DNA from: Lysobacteraceae bacterium
GTDB taxonomy: Bacteria > Pseudomonadota > Gammaproteobacteria > Xanthomonadales > Xanthomonadaceae
NCBI GenBank assembly: GCA_023954075.1
Contig: JAMLIV010000009.1
Coordinates: 31,092 to 95,091, forward strand
Direction: 5' to 3'
DNA length: 64,000 bases
How positions within the stretch are numbered: position 1 is the first letter of the stretch; every line of letters starts with the position of its first letter. Both the position numbers and the translations under genes were made by a program. The notes under the pieces were generated by a model. It did not search any database. It was not told the DNA's origin and saw only the letters and a list, made by a program, of their open reading frames with translations. This document shows positions 1 to 8,078 of the stretch, piece after piece.

Positions 1-12
1 GCCGGCTCGCGC

Positions 13-41
13 GGTGACCCCGCTCCTGCGGCGGGGCCACC
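13..41. other. Imperfect hairpin downstream of the DUF2461 gene
   Basis: GGTG and CACC arms flank a CCCCGC/GCGGGG stem with a 7-base loop. The hairpin lies just beyond the stop codon of the minus-strand DUF2461 gene. No T-tract follows on either strand, so a terminator role is only possible. Nothing else is recognisable in the first 87 bases. Confidence 0.25.
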
Positions 42-87
42 GCGGCGGATTCCGCTTACGGCACGTCCGCGCGCTGCGGACCGCCGC

Positions 88-813
88 TCAAAAGTCCAGG
101 TCGAGCGCCGCGCAAAGGTAATCGACCAAGGGCGCGAGCGTGGCGAAATCCGCCTCCAGCGCGACGCGCAGGCCCGGGCCGACCACGGTGGCATCGTCGA
201 GCGGACGCCAGAGCGTCCAGCTGCGCAGCTTGAGATCCTCGATCAACGGCGAGTCGGCCGGATAGCCGCGCGGCGCGCGCACCATGGATCCTTCGCGCTC
301 CAGCACGAAGCTTGTGCGCACGCGCGGCGCGCCGATGGCCGCCTGCCAGCCTGCCGGGTTGTCGAAGATGAACTGGCGGATGCGCCGCTGCACCTCGGGC
401 TCGGGCTGCCAGATCCCGGCACCGACGAAACTTCCGCCCGGCTGGAGCTGGACATAGAAGGACGGCGAAGCCACCTCGCGCCGCCGCTCGTGAAAAAAAC
501 GCGCGCCCTGCCAGGTCTTGTAGGGCGACTTGTCGCGGCTGTAGCGCGCGTCGCGATGGATGCGGAACAGCGAACCGCCCTGCTTGCGCGGATCGGCGCG
601 GTAGTGCGGGCTGATCGCGGCCAGCGCCGGCTGCAGATCGCCGACCAGCCGCAGAAACGGCTCGCGCACGTGGGCTTCGTAGTCGGGGCGGTGCGCCTGG
701 AACCAGGGCTTGGTGTTGTTGGCGGCGAGTCGGCACAGGAAGCGCAGGCTGCGTGCGCTGAAGTAGTCATCCGCCACGGCGTGCGTGCCAGAGGTGTCGG
801 CGCGGGGGCTCAT
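88..813 (-). CDS. DUF2461 (TIGR02453-family) protein
   Basis: The 241-residue product matches the DUF2461 family in layout. It has an N-terminal segment 'LRFLCRLAANNTKPWF', then 'GGSLFRIHRDARYSRDKSPYKT', a 'PSFYVQLQPGGSFVGAGIW' stretch near residue 130, and a C-terminal helical part. The biochemical role of this widespread bacterial and fungal family is unknown to me. The start codon overlaps the stop of the upstream glycosyltransferase gene by 4 bases (ATGA), so the two are co-transcribed and probably translationally coupled. The family call is confident; no function is claimed. Confidence 0.85.
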   Translation of the reverse strand: MSPRADTSGTHAVADDYFSARSLRFLCRLAANNTKPWFQAHRPDYEAHVREPFLRLVGDLQPALAAISPHYRADPRKQGGSLFRIHRDARYSRDKSPYKTWQGARFFHERRREVASPSFYVQLQPGGSFVGAGIWQPEPEVQRRIRQFIFDNPAGWQAAIGAPRVRTSFVLEREGSMVRAPRGYPADSPLIEDLKLRSWTLWRPLDDATVVGPGLRVALEADFATLAPLVDYLCAALDLDF

Positions 814-1850
814 GCCGGCTCCGGGCCGGCCTGGCCCATGCCGAGAGCGGCCAGCTCCCGCCGGTAGAAGGCCTCGATGTCGGCCACGCGCGCGGCGAGG
901 TCGAAGCGCTCCATCGGATACGCGCGTCGCGCCGGGCGCTGCGAAAACGTCTCGCGCAAGGCCTCCGCCAGCGCCTCCGGATCATCGATCGGCAGCAGCG
1001 GCGTGCCGATCACCTCGGCCAGGTGCCGCGCGCCTTCGCTGGCGCTGGCCAGGATCGGCAGCCCGGCACCCATGGCCTCCAGCAATACCAGACCGAAGGG
1101 TTCGCGCCGCGCCGCGCTCACGAACACGTCGAACGCGGCCATCCAGTCCTGCGGATCGCTGACGAAGCCGGGCATCACCACCTCGCGCGGCGCGATTTTG
1201 CGCAACGCATCGAAAGCCTCGCCCTGCCCGACAATCACCAGGCGCGCCTCGATCGGCAGGTCGGCGCGCTTCCAGGCTTCCACCAGCACGTCGAGCCCCT
1301 TGCTGCGCTCCACCCGTCCAAGCGCACCGAACACGAAGGCATCGGGTGCAATGCGCGCGCCGGCTCGTATGCGCGCGCGCGCGTCGGGCGCGGCGGGCTG
1401 CGCGCGCGTCCAGTTGTCGATCTGGACGCTGTGCGGGCGCAGCGCCGGCGGGATGGCGGGAAGCTGCCAGGGCGCGATGGCGATGAGTGCATCCAGATCC
1501 GCGTGCTGGCGCGACTTGTAGGCCACATGCAAGCTGGCCACGCGCAGGCATTCGCCGCGCAGCCCGTGCAGCGCTCGGCAGGCACCACTCAGGTGTGCGT
1601 GCGCTACGTCAGGACGCAGGCGCCGCACGATCCGCCGCGCCTGCCAGACCGGCGAAAGCAGGCCCACGGCCTCCACGCGCACCGCAGGATCGAGGCGATG
1701 CGCGATCGCATCGGGCCGGTCTTCCGTGGCCACCCGGCGCAGCACCATGGTCACATCGTGGCCGGCCTGCGCCTGCGCATTGGCCAGTTCCACGGCATAG
1801 CGCTCGCTCCCGGCGAAGCGGCGGGTGAGAATCAGATGGACGATATGCAT
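810..1850 (-). CDS. Glycosyltransferase family 4 (GT-B fold)
   Basis: The 346-residue protein has a typical GT4 layout. The N-terminal acceptor domain begins with 'MHIVHLILTRRFAGSERYAVELA', which carries the glycine/serine-rich first loop. In the C-terminal domain, 'GALGRVERSKGLDVLVEAW' near residue 190 and 'EPFGLVLLEAMGAGLPI' near residue 275 form the nucleotide-sugar site with the E-x7-E motif. It probably transfers a sugar from a nucleotide donor in lipopolysaccharide or other glycan assembly. The exact substrate cannot be read from sequence, and no other glycan genes adjoin it. It lies upstream of and overlaps the DUF2461 gene. Confidence 0.85.
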   Translation of the reverse strand: MHIVHLILTRRFAGSERYAVELANAQAQAGHDVTMVLRRVATEDRPDAIAHRLDPAVRVEAVGLLSPVWQARRIVRRLRPDVAHAHLSGACRALHGLRGECLRVASLHVAYKSRQHADLDALIAIAPWQLPAIPPALRPHSVQIDNWTRAQPAAPDARARIRAGARIAPDAFVFGALGRVERSKGLDVLVEAWKRADLPIEARLVIVGQGEAFDALRKIAPREVVMPGFVSDPQDWMAAFDVFVSAARREPFGLVLLEAMGAGLPILASASEGARHLAEVIGTPLLPIDDPEALAEALRETFSQRPARRAYPMERFDLAARVADIEAFYRRELAALGMGQAGPEPA

Positions 1851-1895
1851 GGCCGCTTCAGTCGCCCGTCACACCTGCGCGCGGGCGCTGCCCGG

Positions 1896-2789
1896 TCAGG
1901 CGATCGACGCGCGGTAGATCGATTCGATCGCCGCGTCCAGCGCCTGATTGAACGCGGCCTCGTCCTGCTGCGCACTCAGTCCCTCGGTCAGCGCGCGGCT
2001 GAAGCTGGCGATGACGCCGGGGTTTTTCGCCAGCAGCTCGTTGGACTTCTCGCGCGAATAGCCGCCCGACAGCGCAACGACCTTGAGCACGCTCGGGTGT
2101 TCGACCAGATCCTTGAAGAACCCGTCCACGCTGGGCAGGGTGAGCTTGAGCATCACCGGCGTCGCCGGATCGATGGTGTCCAGGCGCGCCAGCAGGCCCT
2201 GCTTCATCTCGACCTCGATGGCGGCCTTGTCGGCGGCCTTGATGTCGACCTCCGGCTCGATGATCGGCACCAGTTCCGCGGCCAGCACCTGGCGCGCCAC
2301 CTCGAACTGCTGGTCGAGCACGGCGGCGATGCCGGACGGGTTGTTGGCCTTGATGACCGAGCGCTCCTTGGTGCCGAACACGCCCTTGGCCTTGGCGCGC
2401 GCCAGCAGCGCGTCCAGACCGGGATTAGGCTTCATCAGCTGCACGCCATCGGCCTCGTCCATCAGGCCCTTGTCGATCTTGAGGAAAGGCACCACGCCCT
2501 TGTCTTTCCACAGGAACTCAACCGCGCTCTTGCCGCCGAAGTCGTCGTCCATGGTGCGCTCGAACAGGATCGCGCCGACGATGCGCTCGCCGCTGAATGC
2601 GGGGCTGGTGACGATGCGTTCGCGCATCTTGTGCACCAGCGCGAACATCTCCGCCTCGCCGCCGTAGGCCGACTCCTCGATGCCGTAGAGGCGAAGCGCC
2701 TTGGGTGTGCTGCCGCCGCTCTGGTCGAGCGCGGCGATGAAGCCCTGGCCCGATGCGATCTTGTCACGCTGCTGCTGGTTGATGGCCAC
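1896..2789 (-). CDS. fda: Class I fructose-bisphosphate aldolase
   Basis: It catalyses reversible cleavage of fructose 1,6-bisphosphate to dihydroxyacetone phosphate and glyceraldehyde 3-phosphate through a lysine Schiff base. The 297-residue protein resembles the short bacterial class I type (about 296 residues, as in staphylococci). It starts 'MAINQQQRDKIASGQGFIAA', then has 'LDQSGGSTPKAL', 'VVPFLKIDKGLM' and 'VKANNPSGIAAVLDQQFEVA'-like segments, and 'PVMLKLTLPS' containing a candidate catalytic lysine. I chose the GTG start because AGGAGA lies 8-9 bases upstream. The open frame continues a further 186 codons upstream, but across the divergent coaE gene. It diverges from coaE. Confidence 0.88.
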   Translation of the reverse strand: MAINQQQRDKIASGQGFIAALDQSGGSTPKALRLYGIEESAYGGEAEMFALVHKMRERIVTSPAFSGERIVGAILFERTMDDDFGGKSAVEFLWKDKGVVPFLKIDKGLMDEADGVQLMKPNPGLDALLARAKAKGVFGTKERSVIKANNPSGIAAVLDQQFEVARQVLAAELVPIIEPEVDIKAADKAAIEVEMKQGLLARLDTIDPATPVMLKLTLPSVDGFFKDLVEHPSVLKVVALSGGYSREKSNELLAKNPGVIASFSRALTEGLSAQQDEAAFNQALDAAIESIYRASIA

Positions 2790-2952
2790 GATCCGTGTCT
2801 CCTGTGCATGGTTGAGGCGCGAAGTGAGCCGCCAATGGTACCGGCTCGCGGCGAAATCCGCAGTCCGGCCCGGCGCGGCCGGTGCCCCGCTGGAACGCGC
2901 GGCCCGCGCCCCAACTGCGGCCGGGATCGACGCGCCGCCGGGGCGCAGCGGG

Positions 2953-2958
2953 TACGCT
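2953..2958 (+). promoter_or_regulatory. Possible -10 box of coaE
   Basis: TACGCT lies 28 bases before the coaE start, in the same sequence setting (GGG before it, G-rich after it) as other -10 boxes in this window. No convincing -35 hexamer is seen. Confidence 0.3.
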
Positions 2959-2985
2959 GTGGCCTGCTCCGCCCGAGGAATCCGC

Positions 2986-3594
2986 GTGCACCCTCCCTTC
3001 GTCATCGGCATCACCGGCGGCATCGGCTCGGGAAAGTCGGCCGTGACCGGAAAATTCGCCGCACGCGGCGTCCCGGTGTTCGACGCCGATCTCGTCGCCC
3101 GCGAGCTGGTCGAACCCGGCCAGCCCGCGCTGGGCGAAATCGCCGGCGCGTTCGGCGCGCACCTGATCGGTTCCGATGGCCGCCTCGACCGCGCCGCGCT
3201 GCGCGCCGTGGTGTTCGCCGACGCGGCGGCGCGCGAGCGCCTGAACGCGATCCTGCACCCGCGCGTGAACGCCCGCCTCGAGGCGCTGGCGCACGCCCCC
3301 GGCCCGGCCTGCGCGCTCGTTGCCATTCCCCTGCTGGCCGAAGGCATCGACCGTTACGGCTGGCTCGACCGCATCCTGGTCGTCGACGTGCCGCGCGAAG
3401 TCCAGATCGCGCGCGCCATGGCGCGCGACGGCATGGACCGCAGCGCGGCCGAACGCATGCTGGCGGCGCAGGTCGACCGCGCCGCCCGGCTTGCGATAGC
3501 GCACGACGTGATCGCCAACGACGGCCCGATCGACGCCCTGGACGCCATCGTCGCGCGGCTCCATGCGCGCTACGCCGCGCTGGCCGGGCGCTGA
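2986..3594 (+). CDS. coaE: Dephospho-CoA kinase
   Basis: This enzyme performs the last step of coenzyme A synthesis, ATP-dependent phosphorylation of the 3'-hydroxyl of dephospho-CoA. The product is 202 residues, the usual length. The P-loop 'GITGGIGSGKSAV' is near residue 7, 'VFDADLVARELVEPG' follows at residue 30, and the lid region contains 'DVPREVQIARAMARDGMDR'. The GTG start is preceded by GAGGAA at a 5-base spacing, which rules out the longer upstream extension. It diverges from the aldolase gene and precedes metK. In Pseudomonas and Xanthomonas relatives coaE usually sits in the pilBCD cluster, so this placement is different. Confidence 0.93.
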   Translation: MHPPFVIGITGGIGSGKSAVTGKFAARGVPVFDADLVARELVEPGQPALGEIAGAFGAHLIGSDGRLDRAALRAVVFADAAARERLNAILHPRVNARLEALAHAPGPACALVAIPLLAEGIDRYGWLDRILVVDVPREVQIARAMARDGMDRSAAERMLAAQVDRAARLAIAHDVIANDGPIDALDAIVARLHARYAALAGR

Positions 3595-3656
3595 GCAGCG
3601 CCGCAGCCGCCCGCCGCTGTTCAACGCGCGTTGATGCAGCCTCGGGAACGACGGGG

Positions 3657-3662
3657 TATCAT
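3657..3662 (+). promoter_or_regulatory. Candidate -10 box of metK
   Basis: TATCAT lies about 50 bases before the metK start and is preceded by GGGG. TTGATG at 3631 could be a -35 box, but the 20-base spacer is too long, so only the -10 is proposed. I see no SAM- or SAH-riboswitch fold in the 118-base leader. Confidence 0.4.
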
Positions 3663-3712
3663 GCGCCCCCACTTTTGATCCTTCCATCCGCATCAAGGGA
3701 TAAACAACAAAA

Positions 3713-4951
3713 ATGAGCAGCCATCTCTTCACCTCCGAATCGGTGTCTGAAGGCCATCCGGACAAGATCGCCGACCAGATTTCCGACGCCGTGCTCGACG
3801 CCATCATCGCCAGGGATCCTGCGGCGCGCGTGGCCTGCGAGACGCTGGTGAAGACCGGCGTGGCCATCGTGGCTGGCGAAATCACCACCTCGGCCTGGGT
3901 CGACATCGAGGAGATCGCGCGCAAGGTGATTTCCGACATCGGCTACACCAGCTCGGAAGTGGGTTTCGATGGGCACACCTGTGCGGTGATGAACCTGATC
4001 GGCAAGCAGTCGACCCACATCGCCGCCGGCGTCGACGGCGCGGGCAAGAACAAGAAGAAGCCCGAAGAACAGGGTGCCGGCGATCAGGGCCTGATGTTCG
4101 GCTACGCCTGCCGCGAAGCGCCCGAGCACATGCCGGCGCCGATCTACTACAGCCACCGGCTGGTGGAGCAACAAGCCAAGGTTCGCAAGAAGAAGAACTC
4201 GCCCCTGCCCTGGCTGCGCCCGGACGCCAAGAGCCAGGTCACGCTGCGCTATGACGGCGACCGCATCGTCGGTCTGGACGCGGTCGTGCTTTCCACCCAG
4301 CACGATCCGGCGATCAAGCACAAGGAGATCGTCGAGGGCGTGTACGAGCACATCCTCAAGCCGGTGCTGCCCAAGGAGTGGCTGGAAAAGCTGCCCAAGA
4401 GCAAGGTCCACATCAATCCCACCGGTATCTTCGCCATCGGCGGGCCGATGGGCGACTGCGGCCTGACCGGGCGCAAGATCATCGTCGACACCTACGGCGG
4501 CATGGCCCGTCACGGCGGCGGCGCGTTCTCCGGCAAGGATCCGTCCAAGGTTGATCGTTCGGCCGCCTATGCCGCGCGCTACGTCGCCAAGAACATCGTG
4601 GATGCCGGTCTGGCCGACCGCTGCGAAATCCAGCTCAGCTACGCCATCGGCGTGGCCGAGCCGACCTCGATCTCGGTGACCACCTTCGGCACCGGCAAGA
4701 TCGAGGATGCGAAGATCGAGAAGCTGATCCGCGCCCACTTCGATCTGCGCCCGTGGGGCATCATCAAGATGCTCGACCTGATCCATCCGATCTACCAGCC
4801 CACGGCGGCCTATGGCCACTTCGGCCGCAAGCCGAAGGAAATCAGCTACACGGACGGCGCGGAAAAGACCAGGACGGCGACGTCCTTCTCCTGGGAGCGC
4901 ACGGATCGCGCCCAGGCCCTGCGCGAGGCCGCCGGTCTCAGGAAGAAGTAA
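3713..4951 (+). CDS. metK: S-adenosylmethionine synthetase
   Basis: MetK joins methionine and ATP to make S-adenosylmethionine, the methyl donor. The 412-residue protein has the N-terminal '[20 protein letters not shown]' signature with the ATP-binding histidine, the central '[12 protein letters not shown]' hexapeptide region, and '[19 protein letters not shown]' near residue 268. It is longer than the E. coli enzyme (about 384). Part of the excess is a lysine-rich insert, '[12 protein letters not shown]', just before the GAGDQG motif. The start follows AAGGGA. A strong bidirectional terminator lies 48 bases after the stop. Confidence 0.96.
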   Translation: MSSHLFTSESVSEGHPDKIADQISDAVLDAIIARDPAARVACETLVKTGVAIVAGEITTSAWVDIEEIARKVISDIGYTSSEVGFDGHTCAVMNLIGKQSTHIAAGVDGAGKNKKKPEEQGAGDQGLMFGYACREAPEHMPAPIYYSHRLVEQQAKVRKKKNSPLPWLRPDAKSQVTLRYDGDRIVGLDAVVLSTQHDPAIKHKEIVEGVYEHILKPVLPKEWLEKLPKSKVHINPTGIFAIGGPMGDCGLTGRKIIVDTYGGMARHGGGAFSGKDPSKVDRSAAYAARYVAKNIVDAGLADRCEIQLSYAIGVAEPTSISVTTFGTGKIEDAKIEKLIRAHFDLRPWGIIKMLDLIHPIYQPTAAYGHFGRKPKEISYTDGAEKTRTATSFSWERTDRAQALREAAGLRKK

Positions 4952-4998
4952 GCGATCGACCGCGCCCGTCGGGCGCGTGCCGTCGCCGGTGGAAACGA

Positions 4999-5028
4999 AA
5001 AGGGGGAGCGGCATACCGCTCCCCCTTT
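4999..5028. terminator. Bidirectional terminator between metK and thx
   Basis: A perfect 13-bp stem (AAAGGGGGAGCGG with CCGCTCCCCCTTT) and a 4-base CATA loop are flanked by A-rich and T-rich edges. It lies between the convergent metK and ribosomal protein THX genes and would serve both. Confidence 0.85.
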
Positions 5029-5050
5029 CTCATGTCAGCCGGCTGCGGAC

Positions 5051-5209
5051 TCAGGCCTTTTTCTTTGCCGCCGTCTTGCGTGCCGCCGGAGCCTTGGCCA
5101 CGACGGCGACCGGCACCGCCTCGGCGCTGGCCGCGCGGTGCGGGCGGGTGTTGCCGTAACTGCTGGAATAGCGCTTGCCCTTGGCCGTCTTGCGATCGCC
5201 CTTGCCCAT
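5051..5209 (-). CDS. 30S ribosomal protein THX (bTHX)
   Basis: A 52-residue basic protein begins 'MGKGDRKTAKGKRYSSSYGN' and continues TRPHRAA. This matches the Thx family, a small 30S-associated peptide seen in a cavity of the Thermus small subunit head. The conserved N-terminal core is followed by an alanine/lysine-rich tail ending in AAKKKA. AAGGAG lies 8 bases before the ATG, and the terminator shared with metK follows the stop. The gene is short and easily missed, but the N-terminal match, ribosome-binding site and terminator make it convincing. Its contribution to ribosome function in proteobacteria is uncertain. Confidence 0.88.
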   Translation of the reverse strand: MGKGDRKTAKGKRYSSSYGNTRPHRAASAEAVPVAVVAKAPAARKTAAKKKA

Positions 5210-5327
5210 CGGTATTGCTCCTTTTTCGCGGAATCGGATGTCTCGCGCAGCGCGCGGCCGATTAGCCTACCATCGCTTCGCCACTGCGCAAGCTCGCCCC
5301 GCAGGCGGAATCACCGGCGCGCGAAAC

Positions 5328-5750
5328 TCACGCCGTCCGGTCAGGCGCGGTAAGGTGGGACAGGCGGTAATTGACCAGGTGCGCGACCGCGATCAGCAGC
5401 CCTCCGGCCGCCATCATCACCGCGTGCCAGAGCGAATGGTCGTGCAGCGGGGAAAAGGCGTTGGCCCAGACCAGCACCAGGCCTGGTGCCAGCAGCAGCC
5501 ACGCAAGGAAGGCGCGATGGCGGCGGTAGCCCACGGCGAGCGCGGCGACGGCCAGCACCGTGGCGAACACCACGAACGCCTGGTCGATGTCCACTCGCCC
5601 CACCACGCTCAGCCCAAGCGTGGGCAGCACCGCCAGCGCCAGCGGCAGCAGCGCGCAGTGCACCGCACATAAAAACGATGTCCACATGCCGACGCGGTCG
5701 CCGGTGCGCTGGAATCGATCGACCTGGCAGCTGGGGCGGGAAACTTCCAT
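5328..5750 (-). CDS. MerC-domain inner-membrane protein
   Basis: The 140-residue protein has four predicted hydrophobic segments. The family hallmark 'FLCAVHCALLPLALAVLP' sits in the first segment near residue 26. It contains the Cys-x3-Cys pair that in MerC of Tn21 binds Hg2+ during uptake. There is no mer operon here: the gene diverges from a ZnuD-type zinc receptor across a Zur-like operator, with zur 4 kb away. I therefore infer a role in zinc or other soft-metal transport or sensing rather than mercury resistance. The family assignment is good; the substrate is inference. Confidence 0.75.
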   Translation of the reverse strand: MEVSRPSCQVDRFQRTGDRVGMWTSFLCAVHCALLPLALAVLPTLGLSVVGRVDIDQAFVVFATVLAVAALAVGYRRHRAFLAWLLLAPGLVLVWANAFSPLHDHSLWHAVMMAAGGLLIAVAHLVNYRLSHLTAPDRTA

Positions 5751-5784
5751 GACTTCCGGAACACGTGTCGTCTTTGCGAAACAC

Positions 5785-5820
5785 TATAACATGACTTACA
5801 AAATGTTACTTGATAACATT
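5785..5820. promoter_or_regulatory. Zur-like operator between the merC-like and znuD-like genes
   Basis: A perfect inverted repeat AATGTTA-N5-TAACATT occupies 5802-5820. A third half-site, TATAACAT, lies at 5785-5792, giving alternating half-sites. The AT-rich block stands out in G+C-rich DNA. Its half-sites match the ATGTTATA-type half-site of gammaproteobacterial Zur boxes. It sits in the only shared intergenic space of the divergent pair, so it could repress both when zinc is plentiful. Confidence 0.7.
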
Positions 5821-5870
5821 CCAACCGACAGGTCCCACCTCCGGGACACGTGCCACAGCCCTGGACGCCC

Positions 5871-8036
5871 ATGTTCCCCAAGACGATTTGCCACGCCCCG
5901 CTCGTCTGCACCATTGCACTGGCCATTGCCGCCTCCCCGCGCTTCGCCGCCGCCGATGCCACGGACGGCACCGCGCGAACGGCGCAAACGCTCGACGAAA
6001 TCACCGTCACCGCCACGCCGATGCGCACCTCGGCCGAGGACATTGCCGCGCCGGTCGACGTGCTCGCGGGCGAGCTGCTGGAGCGCAGCAAGGCGGCCAC
6101 GCTCGGGCAAACGCTGTCCGGATTGCCCGGCGTCCAGGGCGGCGACTTCGGCGCGGGCGTGAGCCGTCCGATCATCCGCGGCCAGGAAGGCCCGCGCGTG
6201 CAGATCCTTTCCAGCGGACTGGCGACGATGGACGTCTCCACCGTCAGCGCCGATCACGCGGTCAGCGTCGAGCCGTTTCTGGCCGACCAGATCGAGGTGC
6301 TGAAAGGTCCGGCGACCCTGCTGTTCGGCAGCGGCGCGATCGGCGGCGCGGTCAACGTGGTCGATGGACGCATCGCCACGGAACTGCCTGACGCTGCGCT
6401 TTCCGGTCGCGCCGAGGTGCGCGGCAACAGCGTCAGCGACGAACGCACCGGCATGTTCCGGCTCGACGGGATGAGCGGCGACTGGGTGCTGCATGTCGAC
6501 GGCCTGGTGCGCAATACCGACGATGTCGATATCCCCGGCGTGGCGCGGCTGGAAGATCACGTCGCGGACGAGCCGCAGGTCCACGGCCTGCTGCCAAACA
6601 GCTCGATCCGCACCCGCGCCGCCGGCATCGGCGCGACCCGGTTTGGCGAACGCGGCTACTTCGGCCTGGCAGGTTCCAGCTACCGCAGCAACTACGGCAT
6701 CCCCGACGGGGCCCACGCGCACGATGACGAGGACGATCATGGCCACGACCAGGGCGATGACGACCATGACGACGAGGAACACGGGCAGGAGGAGAGCCGC
6801 GTGCGCATCGACCTGGTGCAGAACCGCTGGGACCTGCGCGGCGGCATCTACGACCCGCTCGCCTTCCTGCAGCGCGTGGACCTGCGCCTGGCCTACACCG
6901 ACTACACGCATACCGAGTTCGAGGGTGCGGACCGGGGCACCGTGTTCGACAACCGCGGCATCGAAGGGCGCATCGAGGCGGTGCAGAAGGACATCGCCGG
7001 CTGGCGCGGCGCGTTCGGCCTGCAGTTCGGCCAGTCCCGCTTCGATGCCGTGGGCGCGGAAGCCTTCGTCCCCGCCACCCGAACCCGAACGCTCGGGGCC
7101 TTCGTGCTGCAGGAAAAGACCTTTGCCCCGGTCAAGGTGGAGCTGGGCGCCCGCCATGATCGGGTGAAGCTCGACCCGGACCTGGAGAGCGCGCACAGCT
7201 TCGGTCTGGTCAACCTGTCGGCGGACGCCATCTGGCAGGTCAGCGACGCCATCGACCTGCGCCTGGGCCTGGACCGCTCGGAGCGCGCGCCGATCAACGA
7301 GGAGCTGTACGCCGCCGGCCTGCACGTGGCCACGCGCTCGCTCGAAATCGGCGACGCCGGCCTCGACACCGAGCGCGCCAACCGCGCCGAATTCGGCCTG
7401 CACGCGCACACCGCGCGGATGACCTTCAAGGCGGCGATCTACCAGACCCGCTTCACCGACTTCATCTATCTGGCCGACACCGGGATCGAGGCGGACGGGG
7501 TGCCGGTCCGGCTGTGGGCACAGCAGAACGCCCTGTTCAACGGAGCCGAAGCGGAGGCGGTGTTTCACCTGTTCGACGCCGCCGCCGGCCGGCTCGACCT
7601 GCGCGTCTTCGGCGACACCGTGCGCGCCCGGCTCGACGGAAGCGGCAGCCGCAGCGTCGCGCTCGCCGTGCCGCACGGTGACCATGCCCACCACCACACC
7701 GTGGAACTGTCCAACGAGGGCAACATTCCGCGCTTGGCACCCGCGCGCTTTGGTGCCAGCCTGGCATGGGCGTCCGGCGGTCTGAGCTCCTCGGTCGGCG
7801 CGGTGCGCCACCAGGCCCAGAACCGCGTGGCCGACAGCGAGGCCCCCAGCCCGGGCTACACGCTGGTTGACGCGCATCTGGCCTATCGCTGGGACAGGCC
7901 TGCGGCAAGCTGGGAGGTGTTCCTCGACGGCACCAACCTGGGCAATCAGGAAGCCCGCCCGCACACTTCGCTGCTGCGCGACTACGCGCCGCTGCCCGGC
8001 CGCGCCGTGGCGTTCGGGATGCGCGTGTACTTCTGA
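5871..8036 (+). CDS. znuD: TonB-dependent outer-membrane receptor, ZnuD-type
   Basis: The product (about 721 residues) has a signal peptide ending near FAAADA, a TonB box-like 'LDEITVTATPM', a plug domain with 'IRGQEGPRVQILSSG' and 'LKGPATLLFGSGAIGGAVNV', and a beta-barrel ending in 'AFGMRVYF' with a terminal phenylalanine. A His/Asp-rich loop around residues 281-306, including 'HAHDDEDDHGHDQGDDDHDD', and a second 'PHGDHAHHH' stretch near residue 603 suggest zinc capture, as in ZnuD of Neisseria and Acinetobacter. The ATG at 5871 is preferred because it opens a clean signal peptide. A GTG 21 bases upstream is an alternative. Confidence 0.87.
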   Translation: MFPKTICHAPLVCTIALAIAASPRFAAADATDGTARTAQTLDEITVTATPMRTSAEDIAAPVDVLAGELLERSKAATLGQTLSGLPGVQGGDFGAGVSRPIIRGQEGPRVQILSSGLATMDVSTVSADHAVSVEPFLADQIEVLKGPATLLFGSGAIGGAVNVVDGRIATELPDAALSGRAEVRGNSVSDERTGMFRLDGMSGDWVLHVDGLVRNTDDVDIPGVARLEDHVADEPQVHGLLPNSSIRTRAAGIGATRFGERGYFGLAGSSYRSNYGIPDGAHAHDDEDDHGHDQGDDDHDDEEHGQEESRVRIDLVQNRWDLRGGIYDPLAFLQRVDLRLAYTDYTHTEFEGADRGTVFDNRGIEGRIEAVQKDIAGWRGAFGLQFGQSRFDAVGAEAFVPATRTRTLGAFVLQEKTFAPVKVELGARHDRVKLDPDLESAHSFGLVNLSADAIWQVSDAIDLRLGLDRSERAPINEELYAAGLHVATRSLEIGDAGLDTERANRAEFGLHAHTARMTFKAAIYQTRFTDFIYLADTGIEADGVPVRLWAQQNALFNGAEAEAVFHLFDAAAGRLDLRVFGDTVRARLDGSGSRSVALAVPHGDHAHHHTVELSNEGNIPRLAPARFGASLAWASGGLSSSVGAVRHQAQNRVADSEAPSPGYTLVDAHLAYRWDRPAASWEVFLDGTNLGNQEARPHTSLLRDYAPLPGRAVAFGMRVYF

Positions 8037-8051
8037 GCGGCGGAATGCGTG

Positions 8052-8078
8052 GATGCCCGCGGCACGGCTGCGGGCATC
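8052..8078. terminator. Hairpin between convergent znuD and the M14-like gene
   Basis: A perfect 9-bp stem (GATGCCCGC with GCGGGCATC) with a 9-base loop lies between the stop codons of two convergent genes. There is no clear T-tract, so termination strength is uncertain. Confidence 0.4.

Noticed and set aside
3595..3712. Possible SAM or SAH riboswitch before metK
   Set aside because: The 118-base leader shows no conserved riboswitch core or alternative hairpins; only a -10-like box and a ribosome-binding site were found.
1023..3716. Long plus-strand frame opposite the glycosyltransferase and aldolase genes
   Set aside because: The same reasoning applies: the opposite strand carries clear family members, and this translation contains no recognisable motif.
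5328..5750. Mercury-resistance gene
   Set aside because: No merR, merT, merP or merA lies near the MerC-domain gene; the zinc context is stronger.
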